Shown: positions 26,949 to 35,769 of the stretch, in pieces
Position numbering within the stretch: the first letter of the stretch is position 1
How the letters are laid out: each line of letters starts with the position of its first letter
Assembly (NCBI GenBank): GCA_963730685.1
Contig: CAVSSP010000003.1
Location: forward strand, 124,001-188,000
Reading direction: 5' to 3'
DNA: 64,000 nucleotides
From: Bog-756 sp963730685
GTDB lineage: Bacteria; Actinomycetota; Acidimicrobiia; Acidimicrobiales; RAAP-2
Translations under genes and position numbers: made by a program
The notes under the pieces: generated by a model
What the model was told of the DNA's origin: nothing
The model's database searches: none
Seen by the model: the letters and a program-made list of their open reading frames with translations, nothing else

Positions 26949-27680
26949 GTGCCACGAGGACGACCTGCAGCCCGCCCATCCAGGGGAGTTGCGGTCGACG
27001 GGGAGGCCGGTCCCCCGGCCGGAAACGGGAACGGCAAGGCGGCCAGAGCGCCGACGACCGATTCCCCCACCAACGGGTCCGGTGCCTCGGCTGGCTCCGG
27101 GGGCTCGAGTGGCCAGCTGGAGTGGGTCATCGCCAACCATGTGAGAAACCGCCGTCAGGCCATTGGGCTCACGGTGGCCCAGCTGGCGGATCTGACCGGC
27201 ATCTCCAAGGGCATGCTCTCCAAGATCGAGAACGCCCAGACGTCACCGAGCCTGGCCACCATCGAGCGCCTGGCGTCGGCGCTCGATATGCCGGTCACCT
27301 CGCTCTTCCGGGGTCTGGCCGAAGAGCGTGACGCTGTCTTCGTAAAGGCGGGGAGCGGTCCCGAGATCGTGCGCCAGGGGACCCGGGCGGGACACACCTA
27401 TGAGCTGTTGGGCAGCATGCGCGGCCCGTACAAGCGGGTCGAGCCGCTGCTGGTCTCACTGACCGACCGGAACGAGGTGTTCCCGTTGTTCCAGCACGCG
27501 GGGATCGAGATGCTCTACATGCTGACCGGGGTCATGGAGTACAGCTACGGGCGCCAGCACTACCTCATGAAGCGGGGGGACACCCTGCAGTTCGAGGGCG
27601 ATATCCCCCATGGTCCGACCCAACTGATCAAACTGCCGATCCGGTTCCTGTCGATCACCATGTACGGGGACCGCTCCTGA
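26949..27680 (+). CDS. XRE-cupin transcriptional regulator
   Basis: After a disordered glycine/proline-rich N terminus of about 55 residues come an XRE-type helix-turn-helix and a cupin barrel. The helix-turn-helix has NRRQAIGLTVAQLADLTGIS and then KGMLSKIENAQTSPSLATIE. The barrel has the strands FPLFQHAGIEMLYMLTGVME and RQHYLMKRGDTLQFEGDIPH. This two-domain form (PuuR-like) commonly senses a small amine, amino acid or sulfonate and represses a catabolic operon. The GTG at 26949 is 45 bases after the oxidase. It most likely binds the paired operators at 21759-21999 and controls the whole cluster; the ligand is unknown. Confidence 0.85.
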   Translation: MPRGRPAARPSRGVAVDGEAGPPAGNGNGKAARAPTTDSPTNGSGASAGSGGSSGQLEWVIANHVRNRRQAIGLTVAQLADLTGISKGMLSKIENAQTSPSLATIERLASALDMPVTSLFRGLAEERDAVFVKAGSGPEIVRQGTRAGHTYELLGSMRGPYKRVEPLLVSLTDRNEVFPLFQHAGIEMLYMLTGVMEYSYGRQHYLMKRGDTLQFEGDIPHGPTQLIKLPIRFLSITMYGDRS

Positions 27681-27734
27681 GCCTCCCGCTCCTGAACCTC
27701 CCGGACGGGAGCCCCTACGAGATGATCGTGTGCC

Positions 27735-28238
27735 TCAGGGCGCGACGTCCGTCGTGGTGCCGGCCCGGGAGTGACGCCGGATCTCTGCCGACGGTCCCCG
27801 CCGGCTCCCCCATCCCAGCTTGAGCGGGGAAGGGGCGGTCAGCACCGGCAACGCCGTCGCCCGTATCACCCGCTCTCGGACTCCCCGGCCGAAGATCCTG
27901 GTCATCCTCCGGTGCCGGTGCGAACCGAGCAGGATGGCGTCGGCTCCGAAGTCTTCGGCCGCATCGGCGATCCGGGGAGCGACACCGAACACCGAGGCGT
28001 GGAAGACCTCACCCGTCGTCTCCACCCCGGCCGCCTCGAGCTGGGCGACGGCCGAGTCGAGCAGCCGTGTCGCCTCCTCGCGGGTTTCGACGGTGACCCC
28101 CCGCCCGCCCACCAGATAGAGATTCCCGTGCACGACGTGCACCGGCGCCCCGTGCTGGCGGGCGAGGGCACTGGCAAAGCTCACTCCGACATCGCCGGCC
28201 GACGTCTCGTCGATGGCCAAGACGAATCGTTCGAACAT
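27735..28238 (-). CDS. Universal stress protein family protein
   Basis: The 167-residue protein is a single USP domain. It begins FERFVLAIDETSAGDVG, has AQHGAPVHVVHGNLY-type strand text, and ends with FGADAILLGSHRHRRMTRIF followed by RVIRATALPVLTAP. The ATP-binding loop G-S-H-R-H-R... lacks the usual G(S/T)RG pattern, so nucleotide binding is uncertain. AAGGAG stands six bases before the ATG. An inverted repeat, AACATGTTGG (28234-28243) and CCAACATGTT (28302-28311), brackets the start region and may be a control site. It converges on the XRE-cupin gene. Confidence 0.8.
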   Translation of the reverse strand: MFERFVLAIDETSAGDVGVSFASALARQHGAPVHVVHGNLYLVGGRGVTVETREEATRLLDSAVAQLEAAGVETTGEVFHASVFGVAPRIADAAEDFGADAILLGSHRHRRMTRIFGRGVRERVIRATALPVLTAPSPLKLGWGSRRGPSAEIRRHSRAGTTTDVAP

Positions 28239-28438
28239 GTTGGACTCCTTGGCTTCCGATGGCCAGTCACCGCTGCCGACCCCGACTCGGAGCGATTGTT
28301 TCCAACATGTTAACCGTGCCCGTGGCGCACCGGTCCACCCCTCCGGGGACACCGGATGGGGCTTCGCGAACCGTCGGGTCGGTCCACCGACCGTGGGCGG
28401 TGCGGTCGAGCCGCCGGCGGTCCGCCCGAGGACGCCGC

Positions 28439-30163
28439 TCAGGCCGGGGGCCCGCTGGTGAGCGTCACCGATGCGGTCTGGGTCTGCCCGGACGTGTCCG
28501 TCCACTGCAGCTGCACCGTGTCGCCCGGGTGATCCTGTTCGAGCAGGTTGCTCAGATCGGTGGCGGAGTTGACGGACTTTCCGTCAACCGCGGTGATCAC
28601 GTCTCCCTGCACCAGGCCGGCGTTCGCCGAGGGTGACCCGGACAGGGTCCCCTCGACGACTGCACCGCTGGTCGAGTTGCCGCCCGCACTTCCGTTTCCG
28701 AACCCGCTACCGCCGAACCCGCCGCTGCCGAACCCTCCGCTGCCGCTACTGGCGCTGCTGGAGTCCTCGACGCTGACGCCCAGGAACCCGGTTTCGCCGA
28801 TGTGGACGGTGGAGGAGGACTTGCCGGCTTCGATCTGCCTGGCCACGGTGAGGGCCGTGGCGATCGGGATGGCATAGGCCTGCGTGCTGGAGGTCTGGTA
28901 GCTCGATCCGGTCGAGGCCGCAGTATCCATGCCGATGACCTGGCCCGACGTGTTCACCAACGATCCCCCTGAGTCACCCGGCTGGATGCCGGCATTGATC
29001 TCGATCAGACCGGTGAGGCTCTCCGAGTTGCCTCCGCTGTCATCGCTGGCCGTGATCGACTGGTCGAGGGCGACGATCGAACCGCCGGCGGCGCTCGGCG
29101 TTCCTCCGGTGCCACCGGCGTTGCCGACACCGACGACCGCCTGACCGGCGGCGGCAGTGCTGTCGGTGGACACGGTCTGGAGGCCGCTTGGCTTCCGGCC
29201 GCTCGAGGAGTCGGTGAGCTGGACCACTGCGATGTCACCGGTGCGGTCGTATCCGACGACCGTGCCCTTGTAGGTCTGGTGATTGCCGACGTCGGTGACG
29301 CTGATGCTGGTGGCGCCGTCGATCACGTGGTTGTTGGTCAGGACCTCGCCGTTCGATGTGAGCACCATGCCGGTGCCCGCCGCCTGCTCGTTTTGGTAGC
29401 TGAGGTTGGTGTTGATGTCCACCAGCCCCGGAGAGACCTTGGAGGCGATCGCCGAGATGTCCGACGGGGCGCCGGCTCCCGTTGACGAGTTGCCCGACGA
29501 CGAGCCGGAACCGAAGGGGGAGGAGCCGCTCGAGGCGCTCCCACCGAAGGGCGAACTCGAACTACCGGAACCACTCGAGGAGCCCGAGCCCGTCGAGCCG
29601 GAGCCTGAAGGGCTCGAGGCGTTGGTCGTGGCCCCCTGCACCGGCCAGACCACCCGACCGAGGCCGGCCCCGCCGATGACGGCGACCACGAGTACGGCGG
29701 CGGCGACACCGGCGATGATGCCCGTGCGCTTCTTCGGTGCCGCCGGGGGCGGAGGGTAGGCGTACCCGGGGTGGGCCCAGCCTCCCGGGGGTGGCGGGGC
29801 ACCGGCACCCGACCAGCCGGCACCGTAGGCGGCGCCGGCCGCTGCACCCGGAGCCCAACCGGGCTGAGCCGGTGCCCACCCGGGCTGAGGTGGTGGGGAC
29901 CAGACGCCGCTGGGCGGTGTCGGCGCACCGGGGGTGACGGCGGTGCCGGGATCGGTGGGAGCAGGCTCGTCATGCACGGCAGGCGGGTAGATGGCCCCCT
30001 GGCCGGAATTGGCCGGCGGAAGGGGGATGGCTGCCGTGGCCGGGGCGGGAGCGCCCTCCACAGGCGCCGTGGCGGCCGGGGGTGTCGTGGCCGGGGCGGG
30101 TGCCTCCGCAGTGTCCTCGCTCCGGTCGTCCGCTCCGCTCGGGGGCTGCCAGGTATCGCTCAT
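28439..30163 (-). CDS. HtrA/DegP-type membrane-anchored serine protease with PDZ domain
   Basis: This 574-residue envelope protease degrades misfolded proteins outside the membrane. Order: a proline-rich cytoplasmic region, one membrane helix (GIIAGVAAAVLVVAVIGGAG), a serine/glycine linker, a trypsin-like domain and a C-terminal PDZ domain (SPSANAGLVQGDVITAVDGK). The catalytic triad is visible: His279 in LTNNHVIDGA, Asp310 in DRTGDIAVVQL and Ser398 in QPGDSGGSLVN. Two start codons lie six bases apart (30169, 30163); the second is at a better distance from GGAAGG. The serine/glycine repeat DNA at about 29500-29620 encodes the linker and is not a separate repeat element. Confidence 0.9.
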   Translation of the reverse strand: MSDTWQPPSGADDRSEDTAEAPAPATTPPAATAPVEGAPAPATAAIPLPPANSGQGAIYPPAVHDEPAPTDPGTAVTPGAPTPPSGVWSPPPQPGWAPAQPGWAPGAAAGAAYGAGWSGAGAPPPPGGWAHPGYAYPPPPAAPKKRTGIIAGVAAAVLVVAVIGGAGLGRVVWPVQGATTNASSPSGSGSTGSGSSSGSGSSSSPFGGSASSGSSPFGSGSSSGNSSTGAGAPSDISAIASKVSPGLVDINTNLSYQNEQAAGTGMVLTSNGEVLTNNHVIDGATSISVTDVGNHQTYKGTVVGYDRTGDIAVVQLTDSSSGRKPSGLQTVSTDSTAAAGQAVVGVGNAGGTGGTPSAAGGSIVALDQSITASDDSGGNSESLTGLIEINAGIQPGDSGGSLVNTSGQVIGMDTAASTGSSYQTSSTQAYAIPIATALTVARQIEAGKSSSTVHIGETGFLGVSVEDSSSASSGSGGFGSGGFGGSGFGNGSAGGNSTSGAVVEGTLSGSPSANAGLVQGDVITAVDGKSVNSATDLSNLLEQDHPGDTVQLQWTDTSGQTQTASVTLTSGPPA

Positions 30164-30351
30164 GTCCATCTACCTTCCGGTTCCGTGTGATCCAACCAGC
30201 AATGTCACTCCCCTATATGACTCCTCCCCCCTAAGGCGCTGTTCAAAGGAGCCTATGAATCTCATAAGGAAGCGCGAACCGCCGTCGGTGGCGGCGGGCC
30301 TGGTGGTGGCGGCCGGAGGACCGGGGCGGCCGGGCAACCAGGACGGCTGGG

Positions 30352-32652
30352 CTACTGCTCGGCCATGATCCGTTCGAATTCCACCATCGGGTTGACCGGG
30401 ACATGCTCGCTGAGCGTGACGGTGACCGTGTGGATGGTGCCGGTGTACGCGAACGGAGCCATATAGCCCTCGCCCACCGCAGGCCCCACCTCGTAGCCGC
30501 ACGTCATCCCCGAGCCGGTGGCGCTGAAGGCCGCCACGGTGAACACCGGGATCGATCCCTCGGCCACCACGGTCCCGTCGACTTCGAGCACCGCGTGCCC
30601 TCCTGTCGGCCCCTGGCGGTCGAAGCGGAAGGTGATCCGGTGCCGGCCCACCCCCACCGGCTGGGAGGCCGAGATCACGTCACGCTGCTTGCCGTACAGG
30701 TTGTGGACATAGCGCGGGCATCCCTCCTGGAAATGGAGTGAGAACCCGCCGAGGACGGACCCCTGAGCCAGCAGCACCCCCTCGGCGGGCGCCCCGGCCG
30801 GCACGGTGACGTCGGCTTCGATGCTGTGGCTCCGGTTCTTGACGTTGGCGGCCACCGTCTCGGGAACCGGCGACGTCCCCGGGTAGTACGTCGTGGTCAG
30901 GCGGGGGGCCCGACGGTCGGGCTTCGGATTGACCAACGTGTGGAGGATCCGGTTGTCGAGCGGCAGGACCTGGTTCGCCCGGGCCTCGACCCACCAGCGG
31001 GCGATCATGGCCGCCAGCCGGTCCGGCTCGTCATCGGCCAGGTCGTGGAGCTCGGTCGGGTCCACCGCCACGTGGTACAGCTCCCACCGGTCCTCGCTGA
31101 AGGGGGCGTTCCAGTTGATGCCGTCGTCGTAGAGCGGCCCGATGGGCTTGAAGGTCACCGCCTTCCAACCATCGTGGTAGATCGCCCGGCTCCCGAACAT
31201 CTCGAAATGCTGTGTGGTGCGATGAGGCGGGGCCCCGGCACCACCGGGTTCGAGCATGGAGGCGAAGCTGGTGCCGTCGACGGTCGACTGGGGCACGTAC
31301 CCGATGGTCTCGGGCAGACCGATCCCCGCCAGGTCCAACACGGTGGGCAGGACATCCACCGCGTGGGTGAACTGGTGCCGGATCCCACCCCGGTCCCCGA
31401 CACGGGAGGGCCAGCGCACGATGCACGGGTCGGCGACTCCGCCCTCGTGGACCTCCCGCTTCCACCGCTTGAACGGCGTGTTGCCCGCCATGGTCCATCC
31501 CCAGGGATAGTTGTTGTGGGCCCCGGGACCACCGAGCTCGTCGATCCGCCGCTCCAGCTCCTCGGTCCCGGCCGGATCGAAGTTCTGGAGCCGGTTGTCG
31601 TTGATCGAGCCGGTGGGCCCGCCCTCCGAACTGGCACCGTTGTCCGACACCACGACGACCAGCGTGTCGTCGAGGTCACCGGTCTGGGCGAGGAAGTCGA
31701 GCACCCGGGCGAGCTGATCATCGGTGTACGACAAGAACGCAGCGAAGCACTCCATGAACCGCGCCGCCACGCGGCGCTCCGGATCGGACAGGTCGCTCCA
31801 GGCCGGCACCCAGGGGGGCCGGGGTGCCATCTCGGTGCCGGCGGGGAAGAACCCGGCCTCGATCTGGCGGGCGAAGGTCTCCTCGCGCCACCGGTCCCAA
31901 CCCTTGTCGAACCGGCCCTCGTACCGCTCGATCCAGGCCCGGGGCGCGTGGTGGGGTGAGTGGCACGCCCCGGTGGCGAAGTACAAGAAGAACCTCCGGT
32001 CGGCATCGACCGCCCGCAGATCGGCCAGCTGGGCGATGGCCTGGTCGGCCAGGTCGGCGCTCAGGTGATAGCCCTCCTCGATGGTCCGTGGCGGCGAGAT
32101 GGAGTGATTGTCGTGGTAGAGCGCGGGCACGAACTGGTGGGTCTCGCCACCGTGGAACCCGTACCACCGGTCGAAGCCCCGGGCGATGGGCCAGCTGTGG
32201 CGGGGTGCGGCCATACTGGTCTCGTCGTCCGGGGTGAGGTGCCACTTCCCCACGGCATAGGTGGCATATCCCTGTTGGCGCAGGATCTCCGACAAGAACC
32301 CGTTCTCCAGGGGGACCTCGCCGTTGTACCCGGGGAACCCGACGGCGAGGTCGGCCACCCGTCCCAGCCCGTTGCGGTGATGGTTGCGCCCCGTGAGCAG
32401 GCACGCCCTCGTCGGGGAGCACAGCGCGGTGGTGTGGAAGTTGGCCAGGCGCACGCCCTCGTCGGCCAGGCGGTCGATGGCGGGCGTGGCGATGTCCGAT
32501 CCGTAGCACCCCAACTGTCCGAAGCCGACGTCGTCGAGGACCACCAGGAGCACGTTGGGCGCACCGGCGGGCGGGGTGGTCGGCTCCGGCCACCACGGCG
32601 TCGACTCCCGCCAATCGTCCCCGATGACACCGTGGAACGGTGATGCCTCCAT
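30352..32652 (-). CDS. Arylsulfatase-family sulfatase (copy 1)
   Basis: Sulfatases hydrolyse sulfate esters using a formylglycine made from Cys in the C-x-P-x-R motif, here ALCSPTRACLLTGR with Cys78. Metal-binding text is VLLVVLDDVGFGQLGCYGSD at the start and VVVVSDNGASSEGGP in the middle, with YAVGKWHL between. At 766 residues it is long; the last 150 residues form an extra beta-rich domain (VTVPAGAPAEGVLLAQGSVL) like that of actinobacterial arylsulfatase A-type proteins. No signal peptide is seen, so it is probably cytoplasmic. AGGAGG lies before the ATG. It is paralogous to the sulfatase at 40018-42279; no maturation gene (FGE or anaerobic SME) is nearby. Confidence 0.9.
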   Translation of the reverse strand: MEASPFHGVIGDDWRESTPWWPEPTTPPAGAPNVLLVVLDDVGFGQLGCYGSDIATPAIDRLADEGVRLANFHTTALCSPTRACLLTGRNHHRNGLGRVADLAVGFPGYNGEVPLENGFLSEILRQQGYATYAVGKWHLTPDDETSMAAPRHSWPIARGFDRWYGFHGGETHQFVPALYHDNHSISPPRTIEEGYHLSADLADQAIAQLADLRAVDADRRFFLYFATGACHSPHHAPRAWIERYEGRFDKGWDRWREETFARQIEAGFFPAGTEMAPRPPWVPAWSDLSDPERRVAARFMECFAAFLSYTDDQLARVLDFLAQTGDLDDTLVVVVSDNGASSEGGPTGSINDNRLQNFDPAGTEELERRIDELGGPGAHNNYPWGWTMAGNTPFKRWKREVHEGGVADPCIVRWPSRVGDRGGIRHQFTHAVDVLPTVLDLAGIGLPETIGYVPQSTVDGTSFASMLEPGGAGAPPHRTTQHFEMFGSRAIYHDGWKAVTFKPIGPLYDDGINWNAPFSEDRWELYHVAVDPTELHDLADDEPDRLAAMIARWWVEARANQVLPLDNRILHTLVNPKPDRRAPRLTTTYYPGTSPVPETVAANVKNRSHSIEADVTVPAGAPAEGVLLAQGSVLGGFSLHFQEGCPRYVHNLYGKQRDVISASQPVGVGRHRITFRFDRQGPTGGHAVLEVDGTVVAEGSIPVFTVAAFSATGSGMTCGYEVGPAVGEGYMAPFAYTGTIHTVTVTLSEHVPVNPMVEFERIMAEQ

Positions 32653-32791
32653 GACGACCTCCTGATTGCTGCCTACGTGGGGTGGGGCGGACACGGCAGG
32701 GCCTTGTGGACACGGCACGGCCCTATCAATGGCCCGGATGGGAATGGTGCCAGGGCGCAGGGCGCGCCGCCACCCCCGGCGAGCCGGACGA

Positions 32792-34153
32792 TCAGGACGT
32801 CGCCGATCCGTCGTCCGGAGAAGAGTCGCCGCCACGCGGTCGGTCACCGGCCCGCTCCGTGCCGGCTCCGAAGGCGTCCTCGAACCACCGCGTGACCTCG
32901 GTGCGTGCGGTCACCGCCTCCCCCACCCGGGTCGACACTGCCGCCACCCGCCGGGCCGCCCCGGGCGCAGCGCCGTCGAGCAGTTCGTTCCAGAAGATCC
33001 CCCAACCTCCGGCCAGCGCCCTCCCCACCCCGGGCAGCGTCACCATCCGCCCGACCGTCGACACGGCACGGGGGTGGCCGACCAACGCGGCGTGGCCCGC
33101 CGCCGTCACCTGTTGGTACGGCAGGTGGGCGCGGGCCAGACGGTGCCGGTACGTCTCGACGGCGCCGCCCGGTGACGTGAGGATGCATTCGGCCGCCGCC
33201 CGGCCGCTGGTCATGGCCTGGGCGATGCCCTCCCCCTGGAGCGGGTTGACCAACCCGGCGGCATCGCCGGCCAACAGGACCCTCCCGGCGCCGGGAGTGG
33301 TGCCCACCATCCCCATCTTCAACCATCCGCCCAACCTGGCCGGGGGCGGCGAGGTGGCCCGGGCATCCAGCAGGCCGAGCGACACCAGATGGTCGAGGTA
33401 CCCGGGGAGCAGTCGGACGGCCCGGGCACCGGCCGGACGATCGGCCAAGGTGCCGATCCCCAGACCGACATTGGCGGTGCCCTCCGGCCCGGGGAAGATC
33501 CATCCGTAGCCGGGGAAGGCGTGCCACCGGCGTTGCTCCCACAGCGTGATCACCGGCAGGTCCACCACCTGGTCGACATAGGACCGCACGGCGAACCCCC
33601 ACAGGACCCTCGACCCCTCGACCAGCCCGGCGCTCTCGGCGACGTGGCTGGTGGCGCCGTCGGCCCCGATGACGAAGTCGGCCCGCACCTCGTGGTGGTC
33701 CGGGCCCGATCCTCCCGCCGGGCGCACGGTGCCGACCACGAAACCCTCGAGGCCGTCCCCGGACCAGATCGGAGTGCCGGCACGCCCCTCGAGCGGATCG
33801 GCCCCGGCGGCGATGGCTGCCGACCGCAGGGCGTCGTCCAGGACGGTCCGGGTCACGGCCAGCGCGCGCCCGGGGTAGTCGACCCCGTCGATGCTGGGGA
33901 GGAGGACCCGTCGTCCGGTCGGACCCACCACCACCATGTCGCCGAGCCGGCGTCCGGGGGGCTCGGGCACGCCGAGATCGGCGAGCACCTGGAGGGCCCG
34001 GGGCCCGACCACGTCCCCGCACGCCTTGTCCCGGGGGAAGCGCGCTTTGTCCACCAGGGCCACCGAGGCGCCGGCCCGGGCCAGGACCAGTGCCGCAATG
34101 CTGCCTGCCGGTCCGGACCCGACGACGAGGACGTCAACGCGCCTCTGGCTCAC
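32792..34153 (-). CDS. FAD-dependent geranylgeranyl reductase-family oxidoreductase
   Basis: The 453-residue protein opens with the FAD motif VLVVGSGPAGSIAALVLARA, then DKARFPRDKACGDVVGPRAL, the conserved GD-box of geranylgeranyl reductases, and a mid-chain GADGATS and LLAGDAAGLVNPLQGEGIAQ. Members reduce double bonds of prenyl chains in lipids, chlorophyll or menaquinone, though some act on other substrates. The GTG at 34153 has GGGAGGAG upstream. It diverges by 58 bases from a UbiE-like methyltransferase that overlaps a UbiA-like gene. Together the three suggest synthesis or saturation of an isoprenoid quinone or lipid; the exact product is not shown. Confidence 0.85.
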   Translation of the reverse strand: MSQRRVDVLVVGSGPAGSIAALVLARAGASVALVDKARFPRDKACGDVVGPRALQVLADLGVPEPPGRRLGDMVVVGPTGRRVLLPSIDGVDYPGRALAVTRTVLDDALRSAAIAAGADPLEGRAGTPIWSGDGLEGFVVGTVRPAGGSGPDHHEVRADFVIGADGATSHVAESAGLVEGSRVLWGFAVRSYVDQVVDLPVITLWEQRRWHAFPGYGWIFPGPEGTANVGLGIGTLADRPAGARAVRLLPGYLDHLVSLGLLDARATSPPPARLGGWLKMGMVGTTPGAGRVLLAGDAAGLVNPLQGEGIAQAMTSGRAAAECILTSPGGAVETYRHRLARAHLPYQQVTAAGHAALVGHPRAVSTVGRMVTLPGVGRALAGGWGIFWNELLDGAAPGAARRVAAVSTRVGEAVTARTEVTRWFEDAFGAGTERAGDRPRGGDSSPDDGSATS

Positions 34154-34211
34154 ACCACTCCTCCCGGGCGTCCAACGCCTACGGTGAGATCTTCGCACCA
34201 GAGGAGACGTG

Positions 34212-34946
34212 ATGGAGAATCCGGAGCAGAACGATCCGAACCGGTTCGCCCAGGCGCTGTTCACGCCGCTGCCGGGACGATACGACCGGCTGGCGGCGCT
34301 CCTCTCCCTGGGCCAGGACGGCCGTTGGCGTCGAGCCATGATCGACCACATCGCGCCCGCCCGCCCCTCCACGGTGCTGGACGTGGCCACCGGTCCGGCC
34401 GGTGTCGCCCTCCAGCTGGCCGCTCGGACCCCGGCCCGGGTGATCGGCTTGGACCTCACCCCCGAGATGCTGCGGCAGGGCAAGGAGAACGTCGGCCGCG
34501 AGGGCATGGCCGACCGGATCCAGCTGGTGGCCGGACGGGGTGAGCAGCTGCCCTTCCCCGACGCCACATTCGACGCCCTCACCTTCACCTATCTCCTCCG
34601 CTACGTGGAGGACCCCTCGGCCACGCTCGAGGAGCTGGCCCGCGTGGTCCGGCCCGGTGGCGCCGCCGCCAGCCTGGAATTCCTGGTGCCCCAGAGCCGG
34701 TTCTGGCGGTTCTGGTGGTGGGGGTACACCCGCATCGTGCTGCCGGTCGGGGGGTGGTTGACCGGCGGTCGGGCCTGGTTCGGCGTCGGGCGGTTCCTCG
34801 GCCCCAACATCACCCGGCACTACCGTCGGTATCCAGTCAGCTGGACCGTCGAGGCATGGGAGCGCGCCGGCTTCGTCGATGTCGGGGTCCGACGCATGAG
34901 CCTCGGGGGCGGCCTGGTCATGTGGGGGCGACGGCGTGGTGGATGA
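34212..34946 (+). CDS. UbiE/MenG-like SAM-dependent methyltransferase
   Basis: This 244-residue protein belongs to class I methyltransferases. SAM-binding text is STVLDVATGPAGVALQLAA (motif I) and VIGLDLTPEMLRQGKENV (motif II), followed by LPFPDATFDALTFTYLLRYV and RVVRPGGAAASLEFLVPQSR, closely recalling UbiE/MenG. That enzyme methylates the quinone ring in menaquinone synthesis. The N-terminal FDxxAxxYD pattern is present in altered form (GRYDRLAALLSLGQDGRWR). GAGGAG lies five bases before the ATG. Its end overlaps the start of a UbiA-like gene by 11 bases, which fits a quinone role. Confidence 0.8.
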   Translation: MENPEQNDPNRFAQALFTPLPGRYDRLAALLSLGQDGRWRRAMIDHIAPARPSTVLDVATGPAGVALQLAARTPARVIGLDLTPEMLRQGKENVGREGMADRIQLVAGRGEQLPFPDATFDALTFTYLLRYVEDPSATLEELARVVRPGGAAASLEFLVPQSRFWRFWWWGYTRIVLPVGGWLTGGRAWFGVGRFLGPNITRHYRRYPVSWTVEAWERAGFVDVGVRRMSLGGGLVMWGRRRGG

Positions 34947-35697
34947 ACCGTCGGCGGCGCCCCCCGGGGCCGACGAACCCCGGCCGGCCTTCTATGCCGC
35001 CCGGGCCGGTGGCTGGCGCGACTGGTGGACGCTGCTGCATCCCCCCTACACGGCGTGGCACCTGGCCTATGTCGTCATCGGGGCCTGCCTGGCGCCGGTG
35101 ATCAACACGACGAGACTCATCGCCACCCTCCTGGCGTTCTTCTTCGCCGTCGGCCTGGCCGCCCACGCCCTGGACGAGCTCAACGGGCGGCCGTTGCGGA
35201 CCCACATCCCGACCTGGGCCCTGGTGGCGGTGTCGGTGGTCAGCCTGGTCGGCGCCGTCGGCCTGGGGGTCGCCGGGATCGTCCAGGTGGGTGTGGCGCT
35301 CGTCCCGTTCATCGTCGTCGGCCCGGTGCTCGTGGTCGGCTACAACTTCGAGCTGTTCGGCGGCGTCCTGCACAACACCGTCGGACTGGCGGCCAGTTGG
35401 GGCGCCTTTCCCGTCCTCACCGCCTATGTGGCCCAGACCGGCCGGCTGGCCGTCGCCCCGGTGATCGCCGCCGGTGGGGCCTTCTGCCTGACTGTGGTCC
35501 AGCGGACGCTCAGCACGCCGGCCCGGCTCATCCGCCGCCGGACCCGGGCCGTGACCGGGTCCATCGAGTTGGCCGACGGCGGGCGCATCGCCATCGACCG
35601 GTCGGTCCTGCTCGGCCCCTTGGAGCAGGCCCTGCGCACCATGTCCTGGGGCATCGTGTTGCTGGCCGCGGCCCTGGCCGTGGCCCGGCTCCGCTGA
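34936..35697 (+). CDS. UbiA-like polytopic membrane protein
   Basis: The 253-residue protein has seven or eight membrane helices. WWTLLHPPYTAWHLAYVVIG, then AAHALDELNGRPLRTHIP, resembles the first aspartate motif region of UbiA prenyltransferases. YNFELFGGVLHN sits where the second motif is usual. Both are divergent: the NDxxDxxxD pattern is reduced, so activity as a prenyltransferase cannot be assumed. UbiA proteins join a prenyl chain to an aromatic ring. The GTG at 34936 overlaps the upstream methyltransferase gene by 11 bases. Other possibilities are a scaffold-type or unrelated membrane protein. Confidence 0.55.
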   Translation: MVDEPSAAPPGADEPRPAFYAARAGGWRDWWTLLHPPYTAWHLAYVVIGACLAPVINTTRLIATLLAFFFAVGLAAHALDELNGRPLRTHIPTWALVAVSVVSLVGAVGLGVAGIVQVGVALVPFIVVGPVLVVGYNFELFGGVLHNTVGLAASWGAFPVLTAYVAQTGRLAVAPVIAAGGAFCLTVVQRTLSTPARLIRRRTRAVTGSIELADGGRIAIDRSVLLGPLEQALRTMSWGIVLLAAALAVARLR

Positions 35698-35769
35698 CCG
35701 GTTCCGCTGACCGGGCGCCGCAGACCGGGCGCTGCAGACCGAGTCCCGGCCGCGTCATCCGGCCGGGGA

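Noticed and set aside
29490..29625. Serine/glycine-coding repeats as a separate repeat array or CRISPR
   Set aside because: They are in frame with the protease gene and encode its linker; there are no regular repeat-spacer units.
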